Source: Teratosphaeria epicoccoides
Taxonomy: Eukaryota; Ascomycota; Dothideomycetes; Mycosphaerellales; Teratosphaeriaceae
Length of the DNA: 64,000 nucleotides
Direction of reading: 5' to 3'
Assembly: GCA_021401465.1 (NCBI GenBank)
Contig: JADDMT010000002.1
Location: forward strand, 124,001-188,000
The notes beneath the pieces were generated by a model. That model was not told the origin of the DNA, made no database searches, and saw nothing but the letters and a program-made list of their open reading frames with translations. Made by a program: the position numbers and the translations under genes. Position 1 is the stretch's first letter, and every line of letters starts with the position of its first letter. Of this stretch, positions 1-10,769 are shown piece by piece.

Positions 1-1242
1 ATATTTGTGCGGGCTATCTTCTGGTAATGGCGATGGTGCAGGTATTGTGGGTGACAATGCCTCAGGGCGTTGGGTCGGCGCTGGTGATGGTAGCAAGTTC
101 TCGTAGTCGCTCTCATGCTCACTCTCCTCATTGATCGGGCTCTTGCTATCGTGCCTCACGTCCTTGACAGTGCTTGTTGCGCTCAACGGCTGCCCGTCTG
201 TATTGTCTGCAATGGCCATGGTAGATGCCGAAGGTAGCATTATGATAGAGTCTCGAGCCGAGTGAGGTGGGTCGTTGAAGGGGTTTATGGTATCGGCGTC
301 GCTGGCTGTCGAAGACTGCTGTTGAGTAACAACTATTGATGTGGCGGTCAAAGGTCGAGGTAGTGGTGATCTGGAGTCCATGCGCTTGAACAAGAGGTTT
401 GTCGAGCTCTTGCGCAAGACTCGCAAGGGTTTGCGCGCGATGCTGTTGGTCGAAGCATTATCGCCCTGCACGGCGGAGTCGCCGATCTTCGAGTTCTCGC
501 TGCCCATCGCGAGGAGGGCGGAGAGCAAGGGACTTTCCACAGGCGGTGGCGGCGGAGGAGACTTGCGCTGACGCCTCTTTGGTTTAGGTTGCACTTCCTG
601 CGTCGTCAATTCGCATGCGTCGACGGCTGAGCGACCATCACAGATAGCTTTTCTAAGTTCCCGAAAATTGAAAGTAGTCAACCCATTGGACCTGTCGAGC
701 TTGAGATCCTGTGGCTTGCGCGAGCGGACGAAGTGCGTGGTGGAACGTGGCGAGCATGCCGCAGATGCTATTGAGGCTGTGACTACCTCAGAAGCTGAAG
801 ACCAGCTCATTGTTGACGCCGTTGCTGAGCTGGCAGTTGCGTACAGGTGAGCAGCAAGGACCTTTGGGGAAGCGGCGCGTGCTTCCAACTTTTTGCAAGC
901 CGCGCTTTCTCGAATCGCGAGCATTTGATGCAGCGAGGTAGGCACGACCGGCGAATCGTCATAGTCGCATAAGCCGCTCTCGAATCGCGCTGCCGGCCGG
1001 GCATTTGCGTCCTCCATGCTGTCCACTCCTGTGCGGTGGCTGCTGCGCAGCGGCGAGAGCGAGTCTCGAGGTGCGCTTGCCGCAGGGGACTTGAACGCCT
1101 CCTGCTCTTCTGCGCCGCGGTGCGCTCCCACTGATGCCGTCTCCATCACCATCCTGCTCACCACGTCCATACGCGTATCCGACCGCGTTTTTCTGTGAGA
1201 ACCGCTTCTTATGATGGGCCGAAGAGTCTGGTATACTGTCAT
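1..1242 (-). CDS. Ser/Pro-rich hypothetical protein, 3' end cut by window edge
   Basis: On the minus strand a frame runs without a stop from an ATG at 1242 to base 1, giving 414 codons, so the C-terminus lies outside the window. The protein is rich in Ser, Thr, Pro and Ala and looks mostly disordered. It has a short basic Lys/Arg stretch followed by a run of prolines (around residue 235), and an NPFNDPP segment near residue 330. I see no catalytic motif, signal peptide or membrane segment. Third codon positions are GC-rich, as in the clear genes of this window, which supports real coding. Internal ATGs (for example 24 and 76 codons in) could be the true start. It is divergent to the sirtuin gene across about 770 bp. 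Function is unknown. Confidence 0.6.
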   Translation of the reverse strand, partial: MTVYQTLRPIIRSGSHRKTRSDTRMDVVSRMVMETASVGAHRGAEEQEAFKSPAASAPRDSLSPLRSSHRTGVDSMEDANARPAARFESGLCDYDDSPVVPTSLHQMLAIRESAACKKLEARAASPKVLAAHLYATASSATASTMSWSSASEVVTASIASAACSPRSTTHFVRSRKPQDLKLDRSNGLTTFNFRELRKAICDGRSAVDACELTTQEVQPKPKRRQRKSPPPPPPVESPLLSALLAMGSENSKIGDSAVQGDNASTNSIARKPLRVLRKSSTNLLFKRMDSRSPLPRPLTATSIVVTQQQSSTASDADTINPFNDPPHSARDSIIMLPSASTMAIADNTDGQPLSATSTVKDVRHDSKSPINEESEHESDYENLLPSPAPTQRPEALSPTIPAPSPLPEDSPHKY

Positions 1243-2016
1243 TTCTTCTGCCAGGGCAAGCTGGACTACTTGAGCAAAAGAGAGTTACGGTTTACTTGAC
1301 CCTCGCGGACAATGCGATCTCGGGGGGAGAGGAATGCCACTGATATATTGCGAACAAACCTGAGATTGCATCTTGTTGCTTCACCCTCTCCGCGGCGTAC
1401 CCCCACGATCATGGCGGTGGCAGGCTGGTCAAGTGCGGACTGTCAGACGCTTCAAACGCGGCACTGTGAGACATGATCGAACCCAGTGAACCTGACCTCG
1501 GAAAGGGTTGTTTCAGCAGGACCACCCCAGTCAATGCAGCTGCGATGCTGCAGGAACGAGTCGCGATCGAGTTGGGAGCGTTCAGACAGCATTCTTGTTT
1601 GACGACTGTCTACCGAAAATGCCGTATAATGTCCACGCTCGATGCATGAACGGTTTCCGGTCCCTACGCCGGTTTCGATTCCAGACTGTGAACTACATTC
1701 GACTTCGTGCATGCGCGTACCTGTCGTGTCGGGCTACTGCCACCTCGCATGTGCAGCTGCCTGCTATCTAGACAGACAAACGGCTATTGGCAAAGGGGTG
1801 TGGCACTACGTGGGATGATGGGTAGATAGAATTTGAAGATAGAAACCTGGAAATTACCTGTATGTAAACGGTTGCGCGAGCCGGGTGCCTACCCTACCTC
1901 CCAGCACTGGATCGATGACGGCATTTCCGGGTGCCAGGATTCCCAGACTCTAATCTCAGTCAGATAGACAGCCAGGCGTAGGGACCGCCAATGATGCTTG
2001 CACCCATCCGCTTCTC
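1243..2016. other. intergenic, shared upstream region of two divergent genes
   Basis: About 770 bp between the two start codons. Only short frames with poor codon use are present on either strand. I see no repeat or RNA gene. It presumably carries both promoters. Confidence 0.6.
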
Positions 2017-3284
2017 ATGCCGCTGATGCGCATTCCGTACACCGCACCTCTCTCGAGTCCGACGATCGTTCCAGCAAGCGCATCGACGAGCCAAGGCGCG
2101 ATAGAGGCACTGCAGCAATTTCTCAGCACTCCTGCAAAGAATGGTATTGGAGACAGCAGGACGGTCATTCTGTCAGGCGCGGGTATCTCTGTCGCTTCAG
2201 GACTGGCAGACTACAGAGGAAGTGCGGGAACATACACGCTGAACAAGACCTATCGACCGATCTACTTCCACGAGTTTTGTGCCAATCATGAAGCGAGAAA
2301 GCGATACTGGGCTAGGAGTACGTTCTGTCATGAATAAGGGGATAATTGAGACATTGACTGAGCTCTTGCTAGGTTTCCTGGGCTGGACCAACCTGCACAG
2401 AAGCAGGCCAAACAACGCGCACCATGCCCTAGCGCAATTTGGAGAAATGGGCAAGATCTCGAGTGTGATCACCCAAAATGTCGATTCTTTCCACCCAAGA
2501 GCGCATCCGAAGCTGAGGACGTTAGAATTGCACGGATACCTGCGCAGCACGGTCTGCCTCAATTGCCGGACAGAGTACAGTAGAGACCAGTTCCAAGAAG
2601 ACCTTTCGGCACTCAATCCGGCGTGGGTACGTTTTGATGAAGAAACAGGGCAACGTAGATATTGACTGACAGTTCACGTCGCAGGCAGCGTTCCTGAAGG
2701 AAATGCTGGATTCTGGCGCTCTGAAGACGGAAAGTCCAGAGGAGAGGAGACGAAAGGGCCTCAAGACAAATCCAGATGGCGATGTGGATGTGCCAGGCGT
2801 CGAGTATGGCACCTTTAGATATCCCGCGTGCCCTGTCTGTCTCGATCATCCACCTGAGGGAACGAAGGTTGAGCAGGACGCTGACGGCGCATGGCTGCCG
2901 ATTTCCACGGCAGGTATCTTGAAGCCGGCGGTCATCATGTTCGGAGAGTCCATTCCAGGCCCCGTGAAACTGGCTGTGGAGAGTGCGGTGGACGAGGCCT
3001 CGCGCATCCTTGTGCTTGGTTCCTCTCTGGCGACATATTCTGCTTGGCGGCTGGTGAGGAGGGCCAAGGAACAGGGCATGCCGATTGGTATTGCCAATCT
3101 TGGTGGCGTAAGAGGCGAGGAGCAATTCTTTGCCGACGTCACCACGTCGACGTCTGGAAAGGATGGAGTGAGGTGTAGCCAACCGCTCGAGGAGCTGTTG
3201 CCTGCACTTGTTGCTAGAATGCGGCAAAGAGCAGCAATGTCAACGACGGGGACCAAGGATTTTGTGCCGGCTCCGTGGGCGTGA
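2017..3284 (+). CDS. class II (SIRT4-type) sirtuin, NAD-dependent deacylase
   Basis: Three exons (2017-2317, 2373-2626, 2685-3284) join to a 384-residue protein; the introns are 55 and 58 bp. Sirtuins use NAD+ to remove acyl groups from lysines. Visible motifs are SGAGIS at 53-58 with SGLADYRG just after it, TQNVDSFH at 134-141, and the catalytic His in LELHG (His154). The zinc site is CLNC (162-165) and CPVC (234-237), with an insert of about 70 residues between the pairs. The LELHG/CLNC arrangement and the TQNVD block are those of the SIRT4-like class, which is often mitochondrial. The N-terminus is weakly basic and rich in Ser/Thr/Pro, compatible with a targeting peptide but not proof of one. 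The C-terminal Rossmann half keeps VLGSSL and GIANLGG. Confidence 0.9.
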
Positions 3285-3504
3285 AGTTTTCGTGTCGCAC
3301 GCTCTTGCCTTGACTTATTCGGTTGCATCATCAATAGAGGTCAAGGCCTAACGTGCTTGCCTTCGCCAACGGGTCACGTATCCTCAATATCGGGGTATCG
3401 AACCGCTTTTTGCAGTTCTTCACCACAAATTCAAGGTTGTCGGAGGTGAGTAGTTAGCAGCGCATTCGCAAGATCAACTGATACTGACGATTCATCAGTC
3501 AATC
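3285..3504. other. short intergenic spacer
   Basis: Separates the sirtuin stop from the decayed F-box-like gene. Nothing coding is evident. Confidence 0.5.
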
Positions 3505-4423
3505 ATGGCGCGCTCTGCTGATCTTGACGGGACCATAGATACTGCAGCAGCTCAAGGACGGGCAGGCCGCCATCAGTTCGCGCCTCGACCACACGGAAAA
3601 GGCCATAAGCGCCTGACTCTCAGACGTACAGGCAGCTTTGGTGGACAACCGTCTCAAACCCCAGAATTGAGGTTTTCTAGCCACAGCCTCGCCAACCACG
3701 CGAGTCTTCAGCACATTTGAACTGCTGGAGTGTCTATTGCTGGAGGCGGTTTCCCCAGCGGGCGAGGAGCGGCCGATGCACCAACCCGACTGCTAGTATC
3801 TTCGTGTCAAAGCGCGTCTGCAAACAAATCAGAAATCTTATTGAGGGACCGTCGGATCTGCAACGTCGACTGTTTATGAAGGCCGATCACGCTCTTGCAG
3901 CGGCTAGCTTGAACCCATGCCGTCAACTGGAGGCAACATGGAACAGTTCCATGCCGATGTGGAGCGACTGCATTTGCGACTCCATCTCGATCTAGCGCGT
4001 TGCAACTCGTTTGTCATTCCTGCGGCATATCAAATTGGTTCCCACATATTTACAAGAAATCTCAGGCTGCATCTGCGGCCCGAACGATACCCGTTGTTCG
4101 ATCCGCGCGCAACAGCCGCAAATACCTGCACCTGTTGTGAGACCGGAGAATCATGGCACGATAGTGGTTCACGGTGAAATTCATACCTGACGCAGCCACC
4201 CATGGACATAAACTGGGAACTCGACCGCTTATTCAATATTGAGAAGATTACGACTATTGGCGGCCTTTTGGGAGGTTGTCGTGCAGGCGAGTTGCTGGAC
4301 ATCGCCTGCAAGCAGCTTAACACAGGTACAAGCGCTCAGTGGCTGACAGCTTCTCGCGGATCAGCTCATGAGAAGTTTAAGAGAACGTTTAGCACAATAG
4401 CGTTAGTAGCGGCCATACTTTGA
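3505..4423 (+). pseudogene. decayed F-box-like family gene
   Basis: Coding sense survives but changes frame several times. From about 3541 the frame reads a heptad-like segment (LKDGQAAISSRLDHTEKAIS), then a TGA at 3614-3616, then LSDVQAALVDNRLKPQ, a TGA at 3668-3670, and TTRVFSTFELLECLLLEA. The sense then jumps frame to SKRVCKQIRNLIEGPSDLQR. Later the sense enters the frame LTQPPMDINWELDRL (about 4186-4230). The order coiled segment, helix ending ELLE..LLLEA, then SKRVC..I..S..LQR..F, then LTQPP is what I know from large F-box-like families of Dothideomycetes. Both early stops are TGA, as produced from CGA by C-to-T change. The exact 3' limit is uncertain. Confidence 0.6.
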
Positions 4424-4577
4424 CCATATTGGCTTCAAGCCACGAACTCTAACCACAAATCCATGACTTCATACTCTAGACTTCAATGCTCCCCATGCGT
4501 GTTTCTGCGACTGACAAACTGCAAGACTCGGTCGACTCCAGCATACACTCAAGACACACCAAAAGCACATACGCAAA

Positions 4578-4850
4578 ATGTCGCGCGCAAGGAATCTTAC
4601 CATCGGCCTCGCTCTCGGCGCCACAGCCATCGGCATCGTCAGCCAAGTGCCTGCAATGCTCTCCTCACGGGAGCGACCAGACAGAAAGTCACCGGAGATG
4701 ACCGCTCGGGAACGTGCTCAGGAGATCCAGCATAATCTTCCCACGAAGAAGATGCCTGGGCAAGATCCTCTCACGCCGAGGGAGAGCTCGAAACGATCAG
4801 CGTTGTGGGCGGCTGGGGATTCAGAAGTGCCGGCGAAGAAGGGCCAGTGA
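4578..4850 (+). CDS. small hypothetical protein with N-terminal hydrophobic helix
   Basis: An unspliced 90-residue frame with a good start context (AAAATGTCGCGC). Residues about 8-30 form a hydrophobic, small-residue helix preceded by two Arg, like a signal anchor or a mitochondrial inner-membrane helix. The rest is hydrophilic and charged (ERAQEIQHNLPTKK, then TPRESSKRS). There are no cysteines and no known motif. Small one-helix proteins of this type are often mitochondrial, but that is inference. It follows the F-box relic by about 150 bp and no other gene is close on its 3' side. Confidence 0.55.
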   Translation: MSRARNLTIGLALGATAIGIVSQVPAMLSSRERPDRKSPEMTARERAQEIQHNLPTKKMPGQDPLTPRESSKRSALWAAGDSEVPAKKGQ

Positions 4851-5495
4851 CGAAGGGGCGCGGTTTGCGAATGAGTGAGTTTTCGAGCTCTGGTTGGTCG
4901 TGAACGTTGCTAATTGCTGCGGTTTAGGGAGAAGCTGATGGATGTAAGGACGATGAGGGATTCGTCATGTTTACTCTGTATAGATGTATAATTGGAGGAC
5001 TTTCTCATATGTGGAAGCCTGATACGTTTCTTCCATCAGGACTGGGCTTGCGTACTGACAACGATGCGAGGTTATCATTTATGTTTAACCTAATGCGTGC
5101 ATGGCTATCCGCGCTGCCCCTGTGCTATTAGACCTGTCGTTCCGTGCAATCTCACAGCTGGCTTGCAAAGGGCTTGGACGTGCTGGTCTCGACGCCGCCT
5201 GGCTTTCAAGGTCGTACCAAGATGCCAGAGAATCGCGTTTGGGCTGCCTGTGAGCCATCATGACACTCAGCTCACACCGGGCGGAGCCTTGTTACTGGTT
5301 ATATCTCCTGAGCTTGCCTGCTTGAAGGAAGCAGCCAGTCTGGCAGGCTCGTCGCGCGGCGGAATGAATCTCATCGCCTGTCTAAATCAACCACCTTGCT
5401 CGAGCTTGGCAATCTGCTTCGCCAAGTTCCCCAGGAAAGCCTGGCCTTCAGCCAGATTGTCTGCTACACATCATGTCAGCATTGCGATCCTGTCA
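4851..5495. other. intergenic, convergent 3' regions
   Basis: Lies between the ends of a plus-strand and a minus-strand gene. Long open frames here have poor codon use and no recognisable protein, and are treated as chance. Confidence 0.5.
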
Positions 5496-5989
5496 TCACA
5501 TGCACATACCACTGCGCGACTTATGCTTGCCTCTCATCCCTTTCCCATCATCTTCGCTTCTATACACCTTCACACCAGCATCTCTGCTCAGGAACTTCTC
5601 AACCTCATTCCTGTTGAACCCATTCACCGGCGCCGAGCTCTCATTCAGCAGTGACAGCTGCGGCGCGGCGGCATCCGATCTTGCCGGCCCATTGCTCCCG
5701 CCAGCACTGCCCGATCTTGACGCCCACACTCCACGCAGCTGCTGTTGCGCCGGCCTTCCGCTATCTTGCCGCGGTGCAGCTGCTGGCGCTGATAGATTCG
5801 ACGCGCTTTGAGGGTTCGGTGAAGCGGTGCCTGAGCGATTCTGAGGGGTGCGTGATGTCCGCCGACCTGCCGTCTGCCAGACACTATGTCGAATTAGCAG
5901 CCACCTCGTGACGAAAACTCGCTCCTCGGAGTACATTACTTTGTCTGCTGGCCGGATGCGGCACTAGTTGCAGTGGTACTGCTTGCCAT
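5496..5989 (-). CDS. conserved-looking small protein, spliced, function unknown
   Basis: Two exons on the minus strand, 5989-5940 and 5883-5496, are split by a 56-bp intron starting GTAATG, with CTAAT near its end and CATAG as acceptor. The product has 145 residues. It starts MASSTTATSAASGQQ, continues with NVWQTAGRR and a disordered Ser/Pro/Gln/Ala-rich middle, and ends with a structured-looking tail: PVNGFNRNEVEKFLSRD followed by VKVYRSED and a basic end. The NGFN..EV..FLSRD segment looks like a conserved core rather than random sequence. I do not recognise the family. The model rests on the intron removing a frame break exactly. Confidence 0.6.
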
Positions 5990-7194
5990 TCTGACCCGCT
6001 ATCGGGCTTGCAACACCGCGGCAATCTGGGCGGCTCAAGTATATGTGATTCCCAGCTGCTTCTCATCAATGCCTGTGGGTTGGGGCTCGGGAAACAGGGT
6101 ATTCCATTTAGGTGGCTAAGCAGCAAGTATAAGCTTAACTGCTTTAGATCCGATAGCCGAAGGCCATCAAATGTTTGTCTTGTGCGTCTTTACACCCCAA
6201 GGAATCCATGCAATCGAGGGCAACACATTCAAGCTCTCCATCTCCGCCCGCTCGTGCTATTTACGCGAAATGCAAACGACTACTGCAGCAATACGTGCAG
6301 CAGCCAACCAAATATCACGGCCCCTGCTCCCAGTCATAATAATCTTCGTCCCTGTGAGCTTGTTCACCCAAGGACGGCGCGCTGCCGGTGCACTCACCTC
6401 AATAATGTCGATCAAGCGCTGCCCAGCGCTACCTGGGACCCTCAGGGGTCCATGAGGCACTTACTCAAGCGTATGTTTGCATCGTCATGCCAACACACGC
6501 ACTACTTGGTCGTCAGCACAGGTGCTGTACTACCTTCACACCAACACAACGCCGAGACAGTCCACCATCTCACGGGCTGTTTTCCCGAACAGAGATTAGA
6601 GGGCGCTGGATGCCGTTTGCAAGTGCTTGTTCGTGAGGGGCCCACGATGCAGAAGCTCGCTAGAGAGTTTCATCTTGGTTACACTGGCGGACACACTGTC
6701 GCCGCATGGACATCTACGTGCAGCAGCGGCTCCGCAGAGGTCATGCACGAAAGAGCGGGACCTTGCATGCCCGTAGGCAAGTGGAAGCTTTGAGCAGGTC
6801 AGGCGCAGCGCACAAGTCACGAAAATATTCAAATACACAAAACTCATTGTTCCGTCCTGTGCGTGTATCAGAGTCCCAATCGCAGTCCCTACATGTCAAC
6901 ACTTGTCACTATCGTACAGCATAGCGTGGCTGCCGACAAAGGAAAGAGCAACACTACCACTTTTAATTGCAGGAGAAGGAGCAACCCACATTCCACCCGA
7001 AACGAACGTCACAGCTTGGCAAGATCAAACGGAGCTGCTGATCCTCAGCCCACACTAATTCAGCAACTTGAAGAAGGTCGCTCGTACCCTCAGCTACCTA
7101 GGCAGTATTCCCTTCTGCTACCACAACCACACACCACCGACCTACAACATCGACCAAGACCACCTACAACGGGTACGCCGAAGCCCACGCAAAG
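5990..7194. other. intergenic, no supportable gene
   Basis: About 1.2 kb between divergent genes. A 261-codon plus-strand frame (6008-6793) is present, but its residue mix is unlike a folded protein and its codon use is flat. No RNA gene was seen. Confidence 0.5.
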
Positions 7195-7926
7195 ATGTTT
7201 CCGACTCTCGCTGCAGCTGCTTTCTTTGGCCTTGCCGCCACAGTCGTCGCCCAGAATCCGTACACCAACCAATCTGAGCCCTTCGACTTGGTCGTCTCGA
7301 GCAGCAACTCCACCCTCAACGGCACCTACCTGTTCCCATGCCACGATGGTGCTGCGCTTGAAACTCTTTGCATCCTCAGTGGCTCGCCGACTAACACGAG
7401 CTTCTACCACCTCAACATGACCGACTACCTTGAAGGCCAGACGACGCCCACATACGGCGCCGCTGGCGTGATTGCCTGGGGTTTGCCATTTACCGGTCCC
7501 AACAACACGAAGAGTGTTCGTAAGTTCGCTCAAGTAATTTGACAGATAGACATGGTCGAAGTAGTCGCTGACTCGACGTACAGAGTCTGAGCCTCTCATC
7601 CTCGATGTTGATTACAACACCAATATTGCCTCGACTCAATTCGGCCCGTACGATTGGGAGAGGGACAACGTCTTTATCTCCTTCGACAGCTCCAACAAGA
7701 TGAACATTGCGGGAGGCAACAACTGGTGCGTAATGCCCAGCATCACCACACGACGATATGCTTCCTTCCCTTGTTACTGACTGCAATTCGTAGGTACATC
7801 TGCAACCTCAACACCGGAGGCTACAAATACTCGACTCTCGCCTATGTCATCGGCAAGACTGGTGCCCAGCCCGACGACTCTGCCGCCGGTTGCACCAAAG
7901 TTGATGTCTACCGCGAGTTTGTGTGA
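7195..7926 (+). CDS. small secreted glycoprotein, spliced
   Basis: Exons 7195-7519, 7584-7725 and 7794-7926 join to 199 residues. Residues 1-19/20 form a signal peptide (MFPTLAAAAFFGLAATVVAQ). The mature part opens with a beta-rich segment, SEPFDLVVSSSNSTLNGT, followed by CHDGAALETLCI. It has several N-glycosylation sequons (NQS, NST, NGT, NTS, NMT, NNT) and a Cys pair, with two further Cys near the C-terminus. The layout is that of abundant ascomycete secreted proteins of unknown function; I think of the DUF7907 type but cannot confirm it. Intron 1 starts GTAAGT and intron 2 GTGCGT, with ACTGAC as branch site. An alternative last exon at 8112-8196 is described in the findings. Confidence 0.8.
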
Positions 7927-8196
7927 GCTGTTCGATCTGTTTGCTCTCTACGAACGTTACCCTCCTCGCCGGATCAGTCGGCTTGTGCTTTTGTGCGTCC
8001 ACCCTGAAATATTCTATGCCTCCTCCCGATTTAGTTCATATGGCAGCAAGATTCATTTCCCTCTTTCACTCTCACTTGCCGCCTGACAAGAAACCTGGCT
8101 GACAGCACTAGCTGCGACGAAGATGACGCCACCACGGCGCCTTCCACTGGTGGTGCCACCCTGGCGGACGAGCAGACGACGTACTGGGATCATTGA

Positions 8197-8801
8197 GTTG
8201 GTGCCAAGTTTGAGAGATGTGGGACCTGCATGCGATTGTGTCATAGCGCGCACATGCACCAGGCACGAGGTAACATTGATTGAGAAAGCATCATGGTAGC
8301 ATTGTAGAGCGAGCAGTACATAATGAGGGTGATAGCACCTCGACACGCATTGGGCCCTGGACGTGGACAGCAAGGGCATAAGTAGGTATCCTCATGACAG
8401 TCATCTGGAATGATTACGAGCTTCGAATCGCGCCTCGATCTGCGTTCAAACGATTCTTTTACTATTGCTTGCACAGGCGTCCCGAGATAATTCCAAGGAT
8501 ATATGGCATCGGACGTCATCCTGCTTCTCTATGTGGTCTGGGCACCCTGGTCTCGTTTTCTGGAGCTGCTTGTTCATAAGCTTCGAAAGCCTGCATGCAA
8601 GAAAGCTTAAACTGAGGTCCGGTATCGACCTGACCATTCACGATTGACGGCAGCAATGAGTCTATTTTGGCAAGCCTGACTTGCCCATATGCAGTCGTGA
8701 TGGATTCATATGTACAGTGCGTACTGGTAATCATTTACACCTTATATACAGCAGCTTCTCTGTCTATTCTCACAAATTCATCACGAAGACAGATCCACAA
8801 C
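8197..8801. other. intergenic, no supportable gene
   Basis: Convergent spacer of about 600 bp. Only short frames of low quality are present. Confidence 0.5.
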
Positions 8802-9005
8802 CTAGCTGACGAGGGCCGCAGCGCCATTGGGTCGTTTGACCTTGAAGACAAGAGTCTGCTTATCGAGGTTATGGCCACTTTCACGAGCACATTGGTATCG
8901 TACGAAGTTCAAGTTACTGTCCTGAGTGATGACGTCGTCGTCAGACAGAGTCAAGAGCTCAAGCTCTTCATCGTTGCTGCCCGGGTTGACACGCGTGAGC
9001 GGAAG

Positions 9006-9499
9006 CTACTCCCACTCCTCATTCAGCAGGGTCGAATCCTGCGTGCTGCCGTTGTGGGGACTCCGAAGCGGTTCCGTTGGGGACTTGACGTTGCACTCGA
9101 GCCACTGGCAGGACTCTGCCGGCGTCACATCGGCATGGAGAGTGCCAGTAGAAGTGGCGATCGAGCCTTGGTGGGTGTTGTGCTGCTCGGCGTCGGCAAA
9201 ATTCGTGGCGTCGGAAATGTCGAAGGTGTCGACGTGTCTTGTCGATCGAGAGGGGAGATGACTGGCCGTGTCCGGCACGGGAGTCGCGAGCTCGAATTAG
9301 GAATTGTGTGTTGGAGATGGAGTGGATTTTGCTCTGGTGGGCAACTTTGGTGGTGGCGGTGTCGCACGGGACCACTAGGTTTTTCGGGCACCACGTATTC
9401 GCCAATGATGGTGGGCTTGGAGACAGTGATGCCGTAGATGACGATGCGAGCCGAAGAGACTGAAAGTGTCCTCTTAGCTATTCTTGTAGTCGTACTCAT
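9006..9499 (-). CDS. hypothetical Thr/Ser-rich protein, possibly truncated by a TAG
   Basis: Exon 1 (9499-9368) begins MSTTTRIAKRTLSVSS. A 77-bp intron (9367-9291, donor GTGCGA) leads to exon 2 (9290-9006), for 138 residues. Third-position GC of exon 2 is clearly higher on this strand than in the overlapping plus-strand frame, which favours minus-strand coding. The protein is polar, with Thr, Ser, Asp and His, two Cys and one QWLEC segment. No domain is recognised. The frame stops at a TAG after NEEWE, but the same frame stays open for another 67 codons (9005-8805) with protein-like acidic content (SNDEELELLTLSDDDV). The start is uncertain: an in-frame ATG lies 12 codons upstream. This could be an intact short gene or a gene with an acquired stop. 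Confidence 0.4.
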
Positions 9500-10769
9500 G
9501 ATCACTGCGTCGAGCTTAATCGAAGCCTCGTACACCTGTGATTCTTGTAAATGGTGTTCCTACATACATCAGTCCCAAAAGCTACCGCGAGGTCTGGCTA
9601 CAGGGTCGCACATAGCAGAGCCACCACACGAGGAGCGGTATCGCAATGCCTCTCGACAGCTCCTTCATCTCGATCGCGCCCTACGCTATGCTTCTGCGCT
9701 TCTTCCGATCTGGCCAACCACCGAATGTGACGAAGAGGGCAGGCATGCTGTGGCAATGGTCAAGGTGATGTCGTGTGGTCGGAAGAGTAGCAGTGGCTGG
9801 AGTGATACGCCAAACCGACCAGCTTGAGCTCTTCTGCCACCTCCACAGTCGACCTCCTCTACGACAACCGACCGCCGTACCGTCAGAAAGCATACCGCAT
9901 TCAAGCGTATCCAGAAGCAGGAATACCGGACTCATCGGCAGCATTGTAAAGCCAGCAATGCGTGGTCAAGTACCGTGGAACAGGGCTCCACCAGTGACTC
10001 TATCAGGCAATCAAGCAGATGACCGGTTGACGTGATCGACTGCATCTCAAGATCATTGACTGCTGTGCCTGTCAACACGATCGATCTTCTACTGACATGG
10101 TCGAAAGGCTGATGATGGTTTTGACCACTCAGACTGCCTGCCCTTGTCATTTGAAGGAACCACCCACTGGCACAGCACGTCGCAGCATGGCCGGCACATC
10201 AAGTGATGACAACGACCAAGCCAGTCTCGGCAACAGGATGAGAACCTTGGTGTCCACGGAAATGCCTTCAATGCGGTTTTGATCGGGAATGTTCCTCGCC
10301 ACAAGGCAGATGGCACTTGCGACCTCAGAATGGCACCTTGACTCAACGTTGAAGAATGGGGGTCGGGGCACGGCTGGCATATCATTCCCAACGTTCACGC
10401 TAGATACGCGCTGGATAGAAAGATCTTAATCATGGTGCTCCCCTGCAAGACGAAAATCGATCGCTGAGAGCGTTGTAATGCCAATATAGGAGCTGTGGTT
10501 GCCGCTCTGGTTTTCAACGAGCTGGAGATTTGTGGCTGCGCCTCGATCTGGGAGAGGACATACTGGACGCTGAGGAGAGCTGGTTGTGTCTGCCACCTAA
10601 TGGAGAGTACTGCCCGTCAGAAAGACCGTACAGAGTGCGGGCTTTCTGCAGCTTACGAACGACTGTTGATGCGGATCTTAACTTGACGGTCGAGACATAA
10701 CTACTTGGCTCTAGGAGATGGATTTATTGATATGGCTAGATGTGTGACTACCGAGCAGTCATTGAGTTT
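9500..10769. other. gene-poor region with possible coding relics
   Basis: No intact gene is supported over about 1.27 kb. On the minus strand a stop-free segment at about 10700-10515 reads like a fragment of a real protein (LQKARTLYGLSDGQYSPLGG, then a Ser-rich stretch). Another at 10398-10147 is a possible second fragment. They cannot be joined into one model. Confidence 0.4.

Noticed and set aside
6008..6793. 261-codon plus-strand open frame
   Set aside because: Residue mix rich in Cys, His, Arg and Asn without motif, flat third-position use, and no intron pattern. Most likely chance.
9020..9055. GGTCGAATCC resembling a tRNA B box
   Set aside because: No matching A box, acceptor stem or anticodon arm could be drawn around it.
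8667..9437. 256-codon plus-strand open frame
   Set aside because: It overlaps the minus-strand spliced gene. Third-position GC is clearly stronger on the minus strand, and the plus protein has the Gly/Val/Arg look of an antisense frame.
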